From Actinophytocola xanthii (GTDB taxonomy: Bacteria; Actinomycetota; Actinomycetes; Mycobacteriales; Pseudonocardiaceae): 64,000 nt of DNA. This document shows, one piece after another, positions 1 through 8,028 of the stretch (the stretch's first letter is position 1; the number at the start of each line of letters is the position of its first letter). Location: assembly GCF_001921205.1 (NCBI RefSeq), contig NZ_MSIE01000006.1, positions 46,645 through 110,644 of the forward strand, read 5' to 3'. The notes beneath the pieces were generated by a model. The model did not search any database. It saw only the letters and a list, made by a program, of their open reading frames with translations, and was not told the origin of the DNA. Made by a program: the position numbers and the translations under genes.

Positions 1-1
1 C

Positions 2-1093
2 GTCTGGACGTCGATCTTCGAGCCGCTGTCGACGTTCGAGTTCCTGCGGCGCTACGGCCGCACCTCCGAGCTGGCCGCCCGGCACGACCAGCCCTACCAC
101 GTGGTCGGCTCCGACCTGGCCGGCGTCGTGCTGCGCACCGGTCCGGGCGTGCACGCCTGGAAGCCGGGCGACCGCGTCGTCGCGCACTGCCTCGACGTCG
201 GGCTGGAGCACCCGGACGGGCACGGCGACACCATGCTCGACCCCGAGCAGCGCATCTGGGGCTTCGAGACGAACTTCGGCGGGCTGGCCGAGCTGGCCCT
301 GGTCAAGTCCAACCAGCTGATGCCCAAGCCCGCCCACCTGAGCTGGGAGGAGGCCGCCTGCCCCGGGCTGGTCAACTCCACCGCCTACCGGCAGTTGGTG
401 TCGCGCAACGGCGCGGCCATGAAGCAGGGGGACACCGTGCTGATCTGGGGAGCCTCGGGCGGGCTCGGGTCGTATGCGACCCAGTTCGCCCTGGGCGGCG
501 GCGCGATCCCGGTCTGCGTCGTGTCCAGCGAGCAGAAGGCGGAGATCTGCCGGCGGATGGGGGCCGAGCTGATCATCGACCGCAGCGCGGAGGGCTACCG
601 GTTCTGGAAGGACGAGCAGACCCAGGACCCGAAGGAGTGGAGGCGGTTCGGCGCGCGGATCCGCGAGCTCACCGGCGGTGACGACCCGGACATCGTGTTC
701 GAGCACCCGGGGCGGGAGACCTTCGGCGCGAGCGTGTTCGTCGCCCGGCGCGGCGGCACGATCGTCACCTGCGCGTCGACCAGCGGGTTCCTCCACCAGT
801 ACGACAACCGGTACCTGTGGATGCACCTCAAGCGGATCATCGGCTCGCACTTCGCGAACTACCGCGAGGCCTGGGAGGCCAACCGGCTCATCACCCGGGG
901 GCGCATCCACCCCACACTGTCCAGTGTGTACCCACTGGAGCAGACCGGACAGGCGGCGTTCGACGTACACCGCAACGCGCACCAGGGAAAGGTCGGCGTG
1001 CTGTGCCTGGCACCCGAGGAAGGGCTGGGCGTGACCGACCCGGAGCTGCGCGAACGGCACCTTCCCGAGATCAACCGCTTCCGCGGGGTCTGA
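2..1093 (+). CDS. ccr: Crotonyl-CoA carboxylase/reductase, C-terminal part (cut by window edge)
   Basis: Reductive carboxylation of crotonyl-CoA with NADPH and CO2 to (2S)-ethylmalonyl-CoA, the signature step of the ethylmalonyl-CoA pathway and a source of extender units for polyketides. The reading frame is open from base 2, so about the first 80-90 residues lie outside the window; the internal ATG at 101 is not the start. Visible are the MDR-family catalytic region with GFETNFGGLAE (its Glu belongs to the CO2-binding pocket known in this family), the Rossmann motif GASGGLGSYA, and the family-typical C-terminal GKVGVLCLAPEEGLGV. Similarity to Streptomyces Ccr is high over the whole visible length. 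Ethylmalonyl-CoA mutase lies 12 kb downstream on the same strand, supporting the pathway role. Very sure of family. Confidence 0.96.
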   Translation, partial: VWTSIFEPLSTFEFLRRYGRTSELAARHDQPYHVVGSDLAGVVLRTGPGVHAWKPGDRVVAHCLDVGLEHPDGHGDTMLDPEQRIWGFETNFGGLAELALVKSNQLMPKPAHLSWEEAACPGLVNSTAYRQLVSRNGAAMKQGDTVLIWGASGGLGSYATQFALGGGAIPVCVVSSEQKAEICRRMGAELIIDRSAEGYRFWKDEQTQDPKEWRRFGARIRELTGGDDPDIVFEHPGRETFGASVFVARRGGTIVTCASTSGFLHQYDNRYLWMHLKRIIGSHFANYREAWEANRLITRGRIHPTLSSVYPLEQTGQAAFDVHRNAHQGKVGVLCLAPEEGLGVTDPELRERHLPEINRFRGV

Positions 1094-1148
1094 GCCGGTC
1101 GGTACGTGGGGGCCCACCTCGGTCGTGCTCGCAGGGTAGCGTGGGCCC

Positions 1149-2213
1149 ATGGCGTTAGGTGAGGAGCGCGATCTCGTACCGCTGGGAGCCGGTTTCGACA
1201 TCACCAAGCGGGGCTACAGCCGCGCACAGGTGGAGGAGCACCTCGAGCAGCTCGACGGTCAGCTGAAGCTGCTGGCCGCGGACCGGAACGCGGCCGCGGC
1301 GCAGGCGGCCGAGCTCACCGCGCAGCTCGAGGTGGCCCGGACGACGATCGACGACCTGCGGGGTCAGGTCGAACGGCTGTCGCTGCCACCGACGACGATG
1401 GCCGGGCTGAGCGAACGGCTGCAGCGCATGCTGCGCCTCGCCCAGGAGGAGCGCGACGAGACCAAGGCGAAGGCCGAGGCCGAGGCCGAGGCGATTCGCG
1501 CGAAGGCCGAGGCGGACTCCGCGACGCTGCGTGAGCAGTACGAGAAGCAGCTCGCGGAGCTGGACGAGCGGCGAGCGGCGATGGAGGCCGAGCACAAGGG
1601 CGTGCTGGAGAAGGCCCGTGCCGAGGCCGCCGAGATCACCGGGGCGGCCGAGGCCGAGCGCACCCGCCTGGACGCCGAGGCCGAGCAGCGCCGCACGGCG
1701 GTCGAGGAGGACTTCGAGATCGCCATGGCCTCGCGGCGCACCGAGTCGATGCGGGCGCTGGCGACCCAGGAGGCGACCAGCAAGTCCGAGGCCGAGCGCC
1801 GGGTGCGCGAGGCGACCGAGGAGGCCAACCGCCGCCGCCACGAGGCGAGGACGGAGGCCACCGCCCGCCTCCAGGAGGCGGCCGACGAGGCCAACCGCCG
1901 GGTGCGCGAGGCCACCGAGGAGGCCAACCGCCGGATCGCCCACGCGGCGCAGCGGGTGAACGCCCTGCGCCAGCTGCGGACCAAGGTCGCCCAGCAGCTG
2001 CAGGCCGCCCGCGACCTCGTCACCGACGCGCACGAGAGCCTGGAGCTGGCCGCGCCGGCGTTCGATCCGCTGCCGGAGGAGACGCCCGACAAGCCAGCCC
2101 CCGCCCCGCGCCCGGTGGTCGCGCCGGTCAAGGAGAACTGGGAGCCCGAGACCAAGGCCGCACCCGCGGAGATCGCCGAGGCGCCGACGAAGCGGATCGC
2201 GCGCCAGTCCTAG
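1149..2213 (+). CDS. DivIVA-like long coiled-coil protein
   Basis: 354 residues. An N-terminal motif FDITKRGYSRAQVEEHLEQL (about residues 16-35) resembles the DivIVA/Wag31 membrane-binding start. It is followed by an almost uninterrupted Ala/Glu/Arg-rich coiled coil (about 40-300) containing three copies of a REATEEANRR-type segment near residues 215-262, then a Pro/Ala-rich, probably unstructured tail. Proteins like this are often annotated 'cellulose-binding' in Streptomyces; a cytoskeletal or polar-growth role is inferred from the coiled coil only. There is no Shine-Dalgarno; a TAGCGT -10-like hexamer at 1137-1142 sits 6 nt before the ATG, so a leaderless transcript is likely. It starts 56 nt after ccr on the same strand. 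Confidence 0.8.
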   Translation: MALGEERDLVPLGAGFDITKRGYSRAQVEEHLEQLDGQLKLLAADRNAAAAQAAELTAQLEVARTTIDDLRGQVERLSLPPTTMAGLSERLQRMLRLAQEERDETKAKAEAEAEAIRAKAEADSATLREQYEKQLAELDERRAAMEAEHKGVLEKARAEAAEITGAAEAERTRLDAEAEQRRTAVEEDFEIAMASRRTESMRALATQEATSKSEAERRVREATEEANRRRHEARTEATARLQEAADEANRRVREATEEANRRIAHAAQRVNALRQLRTKVAQQLQAARDLVTDAHESLELAAPAFDPLPEETPDKPAPAPRPVVAPVKENWEPETKAAPAEIAEAPTKRIARQS

Positions 2214-2215
2214 GT

Positions 2216-2659
2216 CTAGTTCTCACCGATGTCCTCGTACCAGAGGTCGGGGTGTGCGGCGATGAACTCCGTCATCAGCTCCACGCAGCGGGCGTCGTCG
2301 AGGACGGTGACGACCACCCCGTGCTCCGCGAGCCAGTCGTGGCCGCCGTGGAAGGTGGTGGCCTCGCCGACCACCACCCGCCCGATGCCGAACTGGCGGA
2401 CCAGGCCACTGCAGTACCAGCACGGCGAGAGCGTGGTCACCATCGTCGTGTCCCGGTAGTGGCGGCGGCGGCCGGCGGCGCGGAACGCGGCGGTCTCGGC
2501 GTGCATCGACGGGTCGCCGTCCTGCACGCGGCGGTTGTGGCCGCGGCCGAGCACCTCGCCGTCCGGGCCGAGCAGCGCGGCGCCGATCGGGATGCCGCCC
2601 TCGGCGAGCCCCCGCCGCGCCTCCTCCACCGCGATCTCGAGCATGTCCATGCCGTCCAT
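2216..2659 (-). CDS. Cytosine deaminase, yeast Fcy1-like nucleoside/base deaminase
   Basis: 147 residues of the zinc-dependent CDA fold. HAE (about residue 52) supplies the zinc His and catalytic Glu, and TLSPCWYC (about residue 80) the two zinc Cys. Unlike TadA, the protein aligns end to end with the fungal cytosine deaminase Fcy1: GMD near the start, EGGIPIGA, VLGRGHN, DTTMVTTLSPC, and a C-terminus WYEDIGE matching Fcy1's WFEDIGE. It probably converts cytosine (or related pyrimidines) to uracil in salvage; the substrate is inferred. It converges with the coiled-coil gene, with 2 nt between stops. The start could also be the second or third Met, a few residues in. Confidence 0.85.
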   Translation of the reverse strand: MDGMDMLEIAVEEARRGLAEGGIPIGAALLGPDGEVLGRGHNRRVQDGDPSMHAETAAFRAAGRRRHYRDTTMVTTLSPCWYCSGLVRQFGIGRVVVGEATTFHGGHDWLAEHGVVVTVLDDARCVELMTEFIAAHPDLWYEDIGEN

Positions 2660-2735
2660 CCAACCGCTCCGGGCGCGGTGGTTGCGCGTCGCGGTAGGTT
2701 AACTCGCGAGTAGATAGCCCTCTCGTGGAGGACAG

Positions 2736-3188
2736 ATGGCGGCTTACCAGACCGTGGTCGTGGGCACCGACGGCTCCGACTCCTCCTACCGGGCGGTGGA
2801 CCGCGCCGCGGCGATCGCCGCGGACAGCGGCGCGACGCTGGTCATCGCGTGCGCCTACCACCCGGCCAGGCAGGAGGACGTGGCCAGGGCACAGGACGAG
2901 CTCGGCAGCGACGTCGCCTACCAGGTGATGGGCTCGACACCGGCCGAGGACACCGTGCGCACCGCCGCCGAGCGGGCCAGGGCGGCCGGCGCGTCGAAGA
3001 TCGACACCGTGGTCGTGGACGGCGAGCCCGTGCCGACGCTGGCCGCGGTGGTCGCCGAGCGGTCGGCGGACCTGCTGGTGGTGGGCAACCGGGGGTTGAA
3101 CACGCTCGCCGGCCGGATCCTCGGCTCGGTCCCCTCGGAGGCGGCCCGCAAGTCGCCGGTCGACGTCCTCATCGTGCACACCACATGA
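2736..3188 (+). CDS. Universal stress protein (UspA family)
   Basis: 150-residue single-domain UspA protein: an N-terminal VVGTDGSDSS strand-loop and a C-terminal nucleotide-binding motif G-x2-G-x9-G-S (GNRG ... LGS, about residues 117-131), the pattern of ATP-binding members. GGAGGAC lies 4 nt before the ATG. The stop TGA overlaps the ATG of the next gene (ATGA, 3185-3188), so this protein and the adenylate cyclase are almost certainly co-translated. Some mycobacterial Usp proteins bind cAMP (Rv1636, MSMEG_3811), which makes a Usp-cyclase pairing functionally plausible; that link is inference here. Confidence 0.92.
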   Translation: MAAYQTVVVGTDGSDSSYRAVDRAAAIAADSGATLVIACAYHPARQEDVARAQDELGSDVAYQVMGSTPAEDTVRTAAERARAAGASKIDTVVVDGEPVPTLAAVVAERSADLLVVGNRGLNTLAGRILGSVPSEAARKSPVDVLIVHTT

Positions 3189-4309
3189 GCGAGCCCGACG
3201 ACGGCGAACTGGAGGCGCTGCAGAGCCGCGTCGAACGGATCCTGCTCGGCGGTGCCCGCCAGTACACCCGCGCGGAGGTGGCCGAGCAGGCCGGCGTTCC
3301 CCTGGAGCGCGCGACGGCGCTCTGGCGCGCGCTGGGCTTCGCCACGGCCGCCGACGACGACGCGGTCTTCACCGACGGCGACGTGACCGCGCTGCGGACG
3401 GTGAACCTGCTCATCCACAGCGGCATCATCGAGCCCGCGGTGGCGATCTCGACGGCCCGGATGATCGGCCAACACATGTCGCGGCTGGCGGAGTCGCAGG
3501 TGCTGATGCTGCGGGACGTGCTGACGGCGAACCCGGAGCTGGCCGACGAGCGGGCGCTCGGGCACCTGGTCGAGCAGCTGGCCCCGCAGATGGAGCAGCT
3601 GCAGGACTTCGTCTGGCGCCGGCACCTGGCCGCGCACTCGGTGCGCACGCTGGTCGCCCCCGACGAGGAGATCGACGAGCGGCGTCAGGTGGTCGGGTTC
3701 GCGGACATGGTGGGCTTCACCAGCCTGACCCGCCGCTCCACCGAGGCCGAGCTGGAGACGGTGGTCGAGCGGTTCGACCACCTGGCCGCCGAGGTGGTGG
3801 CCGACAACCACGGTCGCATTGTCAAGATGCTGGGCGACGAGGTGCTGTTCGTCGCCGACTCCCCCGCCGACGGCGCCGAGATCGCCCTGGCCCTGCTTGA
3901 GCGAGCGGAGGCCGAGGAGGGGGTTCCCCCGCTGCGGGCGGGCCTGGCGATGGGGCGGGTGCTGAGCCGCTTCGGCGACATCTACGGGTCGGTGGTGAAC
4001 ATCGCGAGCCGCCTGACGTCGATCGCCCGCCCGGGCACGGTGCTGGTGGACCGCGTGCTGGCCGACATCCTGGCCGAGGAGCCGGCGTACGCCGTTCGCG
4101 CCAAGCGCCCCACGTCGGTTCGGGGCTACGCCCGCCTGCGCTCCGCGGTCCTCCGCAGAGCGGGTGAGGACTCCCCCAGCCTCACCGAGTCCGCCCAAAG
4201 GCTGGCCGCCGACCTGCTCGGCCTCACCCCCACCGAGGACGAGCACCCCCACCTCCCCCTCCAGCCGGACGACGACCTCGCCCGCCGCCCCCGTCGACTC
4301 CGCCACTGA
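3185..4309 (+). CDS. Class III adenylate cyclase with N-terminal regulatory domain
   Basis: 374 residues. Residues about 1-165 are helical and resemble the adenylate-cyclase regulatory domain (Pfam Ad_Cy_reg) of the pH-sensing mycobacterial cyclase Rv1264. The catalytic domain follows at about 170-335: VGFADMVGFTSL holds the first metal Asp, KMLGDEVLF the second, and YGSVVNIASRL the transition-state Asn/Arg. The tail is Pro/Asp-rich and ends DDLARRPRRLRH. No membrane segment is seen, so it is cytosolic, making cAMP from ATP. The start ATG at 3185 overlaps the Usp stop. It sits in the same neighbourhood as the cyclases Rv1318c-1320c near nucS in M. tuberculosis. Confidence 0.9.
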   Translation: MSEPDDGELEALQSRVERILLGGARQYTRAEVAEQAGVPLERATALWRALGFATAADDDAVFTDGDVTALRTVNLLIHSGIIEPAVAISTARMIGQHMSRLAESQVLMLRDVLTANPELADERALGHLVEQLAPQMEQLQDFVWRRHLAAHSVRTLVAPDEEIDERRQVVGFADMVGFTSLTRRSTEAELETVVERFDHLAAEVVADNHGRIVKMLGDEVLFVADSPADGAEIALALLERAEAEEGVPPLRAGLAMGRVLSRFGDIYGSVVNIASRLTSIARPGTVLVDRVLADILAEEPAYAVRAKRPTSVRGYARLRSAVLRRAGEDSPSLTESAQRLAADLLGLTPTEDEHPHLPLQPDDDLARRPRRLRH

Positions 4310-4321
4310 CCCCGGCGCAGG

Positions 4322-5053
4322 TCAGCTCCGCTCGAGCCACTCGCTCAGCACGGCCGTCAGCTCCGCCGGGGCCTCCAGCGGGGCAAGGTGGCCGACGCCG
4401 GGCAGCTCCACCAGCTCGGCACCCGGCAGGGCCGCCACCATCGCCGACGCCTCCTCGCCCGGGATCAGCCCGTCCTCCTCGCCGCGCACCACGAGCGCCG
4501 GCAACCCCGAACCCCGCAGCACCTCGGCCGAGTCCGGGCGGGCCGCCATCGCCCGCTGTGCCCACGCCACCGCCGCCGGCGACTGGTCCGCCACCAGCTC
4601 CCGCACCCTGGCCACCACCTCCGGTCGCCACTCCAGCGTCGTCGGGCCGAGCAACGTACCGAGCATCGCGTCGGCGAGCCAGCCGATCCCCTCGGCCTCG
4701 GCCCGCTCAACCATCGCGAACCGGTTCCGGCGCGCCGGCTCGGCGTCGGCGCTCGCCTTGGTGTTGACCAGTACCAGCCCGCTCACCCGCTCGGGTGCGG
4801 CACGCAGCACGGCCATCGCCACGTAGCCGCCCATCGAGCAGCCGCCGACCACCGCGCGGCCGATGCCGGCGCGGTCCAGCGACGCCAGTACGGCGTCGGC
4901 CGCCTCGTCGAGCGACGGCGTGGCCGCCGCCGGCGCGGACCCGAAACCCGGTAGGTCCGGCGTGACCAACCGCGCGCCGAGGACAGGCCGCAGCCCGTCC
5001 CACATCCGCGAGTCCAGCGGGAACGCGTGCAGAAGGACGACTGGATCACTCAC
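4322..5053 (-). CDS. Alpha/beta-fold hydrolase
   Basis: About 243 residues. VVLLHAFPLD carries the oxyanion-hole region, GGCSMGGY the nucleophile elbow (Ser), RGEEDGLIP the acid Asp region, and GVGHLAPLEAP the catalytic His. The overall form resembles 3-oxoadipate enol-lactonase-like hydrolases, but nothing nearby fixes a substrate. The frame is open to an ATG at 5107 that would overlap the divergent aminotransferase; the GTG at 5053 is preferred because GGATGGGG lies about 7 nt upstream and the hydrolase fold begins immediately. It converges with the cyclase gene, 12 nt apart. Confidence 0.85.
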   Translation of the reverse strand: MSDPVVLLHAFPLDSRMWDGLRPVLGARLVTPDLPGFGSAPAAATPSLDEAADAVLASLDRAGIGRAVVGGCSMGGYVAMAVLRAAPERVSGLVLVNTKASADAEPARRNRFAMVERAEAEGIGWLADAMLGTLLGPTTLEWRPEVVARVRELVADQSPAAVAWAQRAMAARPDSAEVLRGSGLPALVVRGEEDGLIPGEEASAMVAALPGAELVELPGVGHLAPLEAPAELTAVLSEWLERS

Positions 5054-5096
5054 GTGCACGTCCCCATCCAACACCGCCGAATGACATGATGCCGGC

Positions 5097-6149
5097 ATGG
5101 CCCTCACCGTCCGAGCCGACCTGGCGAACCTCCCCGACTACATCCCGGGACGCAAGATCCCCGGTGCCGTCGTGCTGTCGAGCAACGAAGTCTCCACGCC
5201 CGCGCCGGCCGCCGTCCTCGCCGCGATAGCCGACGCCGCGGCCGACGTGAACCGGTACCCGCAGATGGCCAACGACGACCTGCTCGTGCGCACCAGCGAG
5301 TACGTCGGCGTCCCGCAGGACCGGCTGGCGATCGGCTGCGGGTCGGTCAGCCTCTGCCAGCAGCTGATCCAGGCGATGTGCGCCGAGGGCCACCAGGTCG
5401 TGTTCGCCTGGCGGTCCTTCGAGGCCTACCCGATCGTCACGCAGATCGTCGGCGCCGAGGCGGTCCGGGTTCCGCTGACCGAGGACTACCGCCACGACCT
5501 CGACGGCATGCTGGCCGCGATCACCGACGACACCCGGGTCGTGTTCGTGGCCAACCCCAACAACCCGACCGGCACCGGGCTGCGTACCGCGGAGCTGGAG
5601 CGCTTCCTGGACGCCGTGCCCGACCACGTACTGGTGGTGCTGGACGAGGCCTACCGGGAGTTCGTCACCGACCCCGACCTGCCCGACGGGCTCGAGCTGG
5701 CGGCCGGGCGGGAGAACCTCGCGGTCGTGCGCACGTTCTCCAAGGCCTACGGCCTGGCCGGGCTGCGGGTCGGCTACGCGGTGGCCCCGCCGGAGGTGAC
5801 CGCCGCGGTCCGCAAGGTGGCCATCCCGTTCGCCGTCAACCGGCTGGCGCAGGCCGCGGCGGTGGCCGCGATGGACGCGGCGGAGGAGTTGCTGTCCCGG
5901 TGCGCCCCGGTCACGCGGGAGCGGGAGCGGGTGCGGGGCGAGCTGGTGGACATGGGCTACGAGGTGCCGGAGTCGCAGGCGAACTTCGTCTGGCTCCCGC
6001 TGGGCGAGCGGACCGCCGCGTTCAACGACCACCTGTTGGCCCAGAAGGTCGTCATCCGCGCGTTCCTGGGAGAGGGCGCCCGGGTCACGATCGGCCTGCC
6101 GGAGGAGAACGACGCCTTCCTGGCCGCCGCCCGCACGTTCGACCGCTGA
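5097..6149 (+). CDS. HisC/Pat-type PLP-dependent aminotransferase
   Basis: 350 residues, fold type I aminotransferase of the histidinol-phosphate/aromatic (Pat) group. Motifs: LSSNEVSTP near residue 27, the cofactor-binding NPNNPTGTG (about 154-162), DEAY (about 183), the Schiff-base Lys in TFSKAYGLAGLRVGY (about 204-218), and the substrate Arg region near the C-terminus. It lies outside any his operon, which fits phenylalanine/aromatic aminotransferase (Pat) better than HisC; the substrate cannot be decided from sequence. No Shine-Dalgarno is seen; a CATGAT hexamer at 5085-5090 lies 6 nt before the ATG, suggesting a leaderless message. Confidence 0.88.
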   Translation: MALTVRADLANLPDYIPGRKIPGAVVLSSNEVSTPAPAAVLAAIADAAADVNRYPQMANDDLLVRTSEYVGVPQDRLAIGCGSVSLCQQLIQAMCAEGHQVVFAWRSFEAYPIVTQIVGAEAVRVPLTEDYRHDLDGMLAAITDDTRVVFVANPNNPTGTGLRTAELERFLDAVPDHVLVVLDEAYREFVTDPDLPDGLELAAGRENLAVVRTFSKAYGLAGLRVGYAVAPPEVTAAVRKVAIPFAVNRLAQAAAVAAMDAAEELLSRCAPVTRERERVRGELVDMGYEVPESQANFVWLPLGERTAAFNDHLLAQKVVIRAFLGEGARVTIGLPEENDAFLAAARTFDR

Positions 6150-6165
6150 GAGTCCATCGAGGACA

Positions 6166-6495
6166 TCAGCGTCCTCTTCCCCTTGCCGTGGGCGGGGATC
6201 CGCACACCCCGCCGCCGGGTACGCGGGTCCCCCGCCCCCGTCCGCGGGCTCGCTCGGCGAACCGCCGACGGGCGTGGACGACACGCCGCCAGTGCTCGGC
6301 GCGTCCCTCGTCCACGCCCTCGGACGCGATGACGAGCACCTCGGCGGCCCTGGCCGCCGAGTCGATCTCCTCGGCCGCGCCGAGGTAGTTGCCGGCGTCG
6401 ATGAGCGCGTAGGCCCGCCGCATCTCGGCCTGGGCCGTCGCGTAGATCGCGTAGGCGGTCATGTTGTGGGCCAGCGGCCCGAGCGGGTGCGACAT
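6166..6495 (-). CDS. Small hypothetical protein with TPR-like hairpin
   Basis: 109 residues beginning MSHPLGPLAHNM. Residues about 18-50 (AEMRRAYALIDAGNYLGAAE and following) look like one tetratricopeptide-type helical hairpin; the C-terminal third is Arg/Gly-rich and probably disordered. The start at 6495 is chosen because GGAGGA lies 4 nt upstream; the frame stays open to 6567 but the extra residues have no Shine-Dalgarno. The upstream region is AT-rich for this genome and contains repeated CGAGTGAA elements. Function unknown. Confidence 0.6.
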   Translation of the reverse strand: MSHPLGPLAHNMTAYAIYATAQAEMRRAYALIDAGNYLGAAEEIDSAARAAEVLVIASEGVDEGRAEHWRRVVHARRRFAERARGRGRGTRVPGGGVCGSPPTARGRGR

Positions 6496-6542
6496 GGCGT
6501 CCTCCGATCCGCGTTCCGTTGTAGGTACGTACGAATCGAAAA

Positions 6543-6627
6543 CGAGTGAATCGACGACTCGGTCCACCTTTTTCGAAGATTTTTCCGGGCCTCACCCGAA
6601 CAGACCAACGCACTCGAAGCGAGTGAA
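6543..6627. repeat. Repeated CGAGTGAA elements and small dyad upstream of the TPR-like gene
   Basis: CGAGTGAA occurs at 6543-6550 and 6620-6627; the second copy is half of the perfect dyad CACTCGAAGCGAGTG (6611-6625), and the first is followed by the complementary GACTCG. The block is AT-rich relative to its surroundings and lies just upstream of the minus-strand gene starting at 6495. It may be an operator; the regulator is unknown. Confidence 0.4.
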
Positions 6628-6694
6628 CACTGACGAACGTCATGGTCGCTCAGTGGAACTGGTCACTATGGACTGTTTCGAATGGACTGCCCGC

Positions 6695-7000
6695 TCACCA
6701 CCGCCGCGAGGTGGGCCCGCGACGGCCTCGTGCCGTCCAGCAGGCCTCGTGCCAGTGCCGGCGGTCGGCGATCCCCCCGGTCTCGTCGGCCGGCCAGACC
6801 ACCACGTGCGCCGTCCCCGGCCGGATCTCCTGGTCGCAGCCGGGGCAGCGGTAGAGCTTTGTGGTCCCGGTGCCGGTGACCCGCCGGACAAGCCAGTCCC
6901 CGTCCGGCGCGCTCTCCAACCGCTGCCACCCACCGGTCAGCGGGGGTGGCGCCGGAGCCGGGGAGCCCGCCGCCCGACGCACCCGGTTACGCCGAGGCAC
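6695..7000 (-). CDS. Small zinc-finger-like conserved actinobacterial protein
   Basis: 101 residues. The core YRCPGCDQEIRPGTAHVV (about residues 54-71) and a later DRRHWHEACW give Cys-x2-Cys plus His/Cys ligands for one zinc; the family is conserved in actinobacteria and often mislabelled 'ATP/GTP-binding protein'. The basic N-terminus (VPRRNRVRRAAG) and C-terminus could contact nucleic acid. The GTG at 7000 is chosen because GGAGGG lies 5 nt upstream; an in-frame start at 7045 would run into the divergent FmdB gene. Divergent from the FmdB-like gene with 35 nt between starts. Function unknown. Confidence 0.75.
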   Translation of the reverse strand: MPRRNRVRRAAGSPAPAPPPLTGGWQRLESAPDGDWLVRRVTGTGTTKLYRCPGCDQEIRPGTAHVVVWPADETGGIADRRHWHEACWTARGRRGPTSRRW

Positions 7001-7035
7001 GGTCGCCCTCCGCGGCGGCAGGGCACAATGGTGGC

Positions 7036-7239
7036 GTGCCGACATACGAGTTCCGCTGCCACGAGTGCGCCACGACGTTCGACGTCCGGCGCCCGATGAG
7101 TGCTGCCGCCGACCCGGCCCCCTGCCCCGACGGCCACACCGACACGGTCAAGCTCCTCTCCACGGTCGCCCTCACCGGCGCCGCCGGCGCCCCGGCACAG
7201 GGCGGCGGCTGCTGTGGTGGTGCGTGCGGCTGCGGCTAG
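7036..7239 (+). CDS. FmdB family zinc-ribbon protein
   Basis: 67 residues starting VPTYEFRCHECATTFDVRR, the hallmark N-terminus of the FmdB putative regulatory family (CxxC then a second Cys pair, here C-PDG-H, so one ligand is probably His). The tail is Gly/Cys-rich (GGGCCGGACGCG). The frame is open further upstream, but the GTG at 7036 matches the family start. CACAAT at 7024-7029 lies 6 nt before the GTG, consistent with a leaderless transcript. The biochemical role of the family is not established. Confidence 0.85.
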   Translation: MPTYEFRCHECATTFDVRRPMSAAADPAPCPDGHTDTVKLLSTVALTGAAGAPAQGGGCCGGACGCG

Positions 7240-7301
7240 GACTGTGATGGCGCCACCGCCCGAGCGTATCCCGCCGGTGCGCGTCTGACCTGCCCGGTCC
7301 T

Positions 7302-7964
7302 TCACCCCGGCGCGCGTGCCCGCAGCGCCAGCACGACCGGGGTCGGCGCACCGCCCTCGGCGAGGCGTTCGAGCACCAGCCCCGCGTCCAGGACGGCGTG
7401 CAGCAGGTCCGGCAGCGGCCAGTGGCTCGCCCCGACCTTGTCCCGAAGGCCCCTGTCGGTCCAGGACTCCGTGGTCCACCCGCGGTCGAGGTAGCCGGGA
7501 CGGATCACCACGGCGTCCGCGCGACCGCGGTCGGCGAAACCGCCGCAGAAGCACGGGTGCACGCCGACGTGCACGAACACCCCGCCCGGCCGCAACACCC
7601 TGGCCACCTCGCGCAGCACAGCCGGGTACTCCGGCATGTCGGTGTGCGCCATCACTGCGACAACGGCGGGAACGGCGGCTTTCCCGACCGGAAGCCGGGC
7701 GACATCCGCCCGCACCGTGGGCAGGCGCCCCCGGGCGTGCCGCAGCATCCCCGCGGAGAGGTCGACCCCGAGCGGGGTCCGGCCGAGGTCGCGCACGGTG
7801 TCGGCATGGATGCCGGTGCCGCAGCCAAGCTCCAGGCAGCTTCCCTCACCCACACCGAGGAGATCCCGCAGGGCCCGACCGATGCCGAGGTTGTCCGGCG
7901 GTTGCTCGACGAGGAACCGTTCCTCGTACCAGTCCGCGATCTCGTCGTAGGCCGCTCGCGCCAT
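7302..7964 (-). CDS. SAM-dependent class I methyltransferase
   Basis: About 220 residues. Motif I is CLELGCGTGIHAD (about residues 42-54), followed by the acidic residue at the end of strand 2 (GVDLS), then RADVARLP and VLREVARVLRPGGVFVHVGV. These are typical of the Methyltransf_11/25 group, with small-molecule substrates; the substrate is unknown. The frame continues to a GTG at 8009, 20 nt after the dehydrogenase stop; the ATG at 7964 is preferred because the fold (YDEIADWYEERF) begins right after it. No convincing Shine-Dalgarno at either. Probably co-transcribed with the upstream dehydrogenase. Confidence 0.83.
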   Translation of the reverse strand: MARAAYDEIADWYEERFLVEQPPDNLGIGRALRDLLGVGEGSCLELGCGTGIHADTVRDLGRTPLGVDLSAGMLRHARGRLPTVRADVARLPVGKAAVPAVVAVMAHTDMPEYPAVLREVARVLRPGGVFVHVGVHPCFCGGFADRGRADAVVIRPGYLDRGWTTESWTDRGLRDKVGASHWPLPDLLHAVLDAGLVLERLAEGGAPTPVVLALRARAPG

Positions 7965-8028
7965 GAGCCCAGTGCACGCCACCTCGACGAGCGGCGCCAG
8001 TGCTTTCACCGACGGCGGACAGGACGTT

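Noticed and set aside
1155..2033. Long minus-strand open frame opposite the coiled-coil gene
   Set aside because: Leu/Gly/Arg-rich mirror of the Ala/Glu codons of the real gene; no domain.
5053..5107. N-terminal extension of the alpha/beta hydrolase to the ATG at 5107
   Set aside because: It would overlap the start of the divergent aminotransferase and its promoter, and adds residues outside the fold; the GTG at 5053 has the better Shine-Dalgarno.
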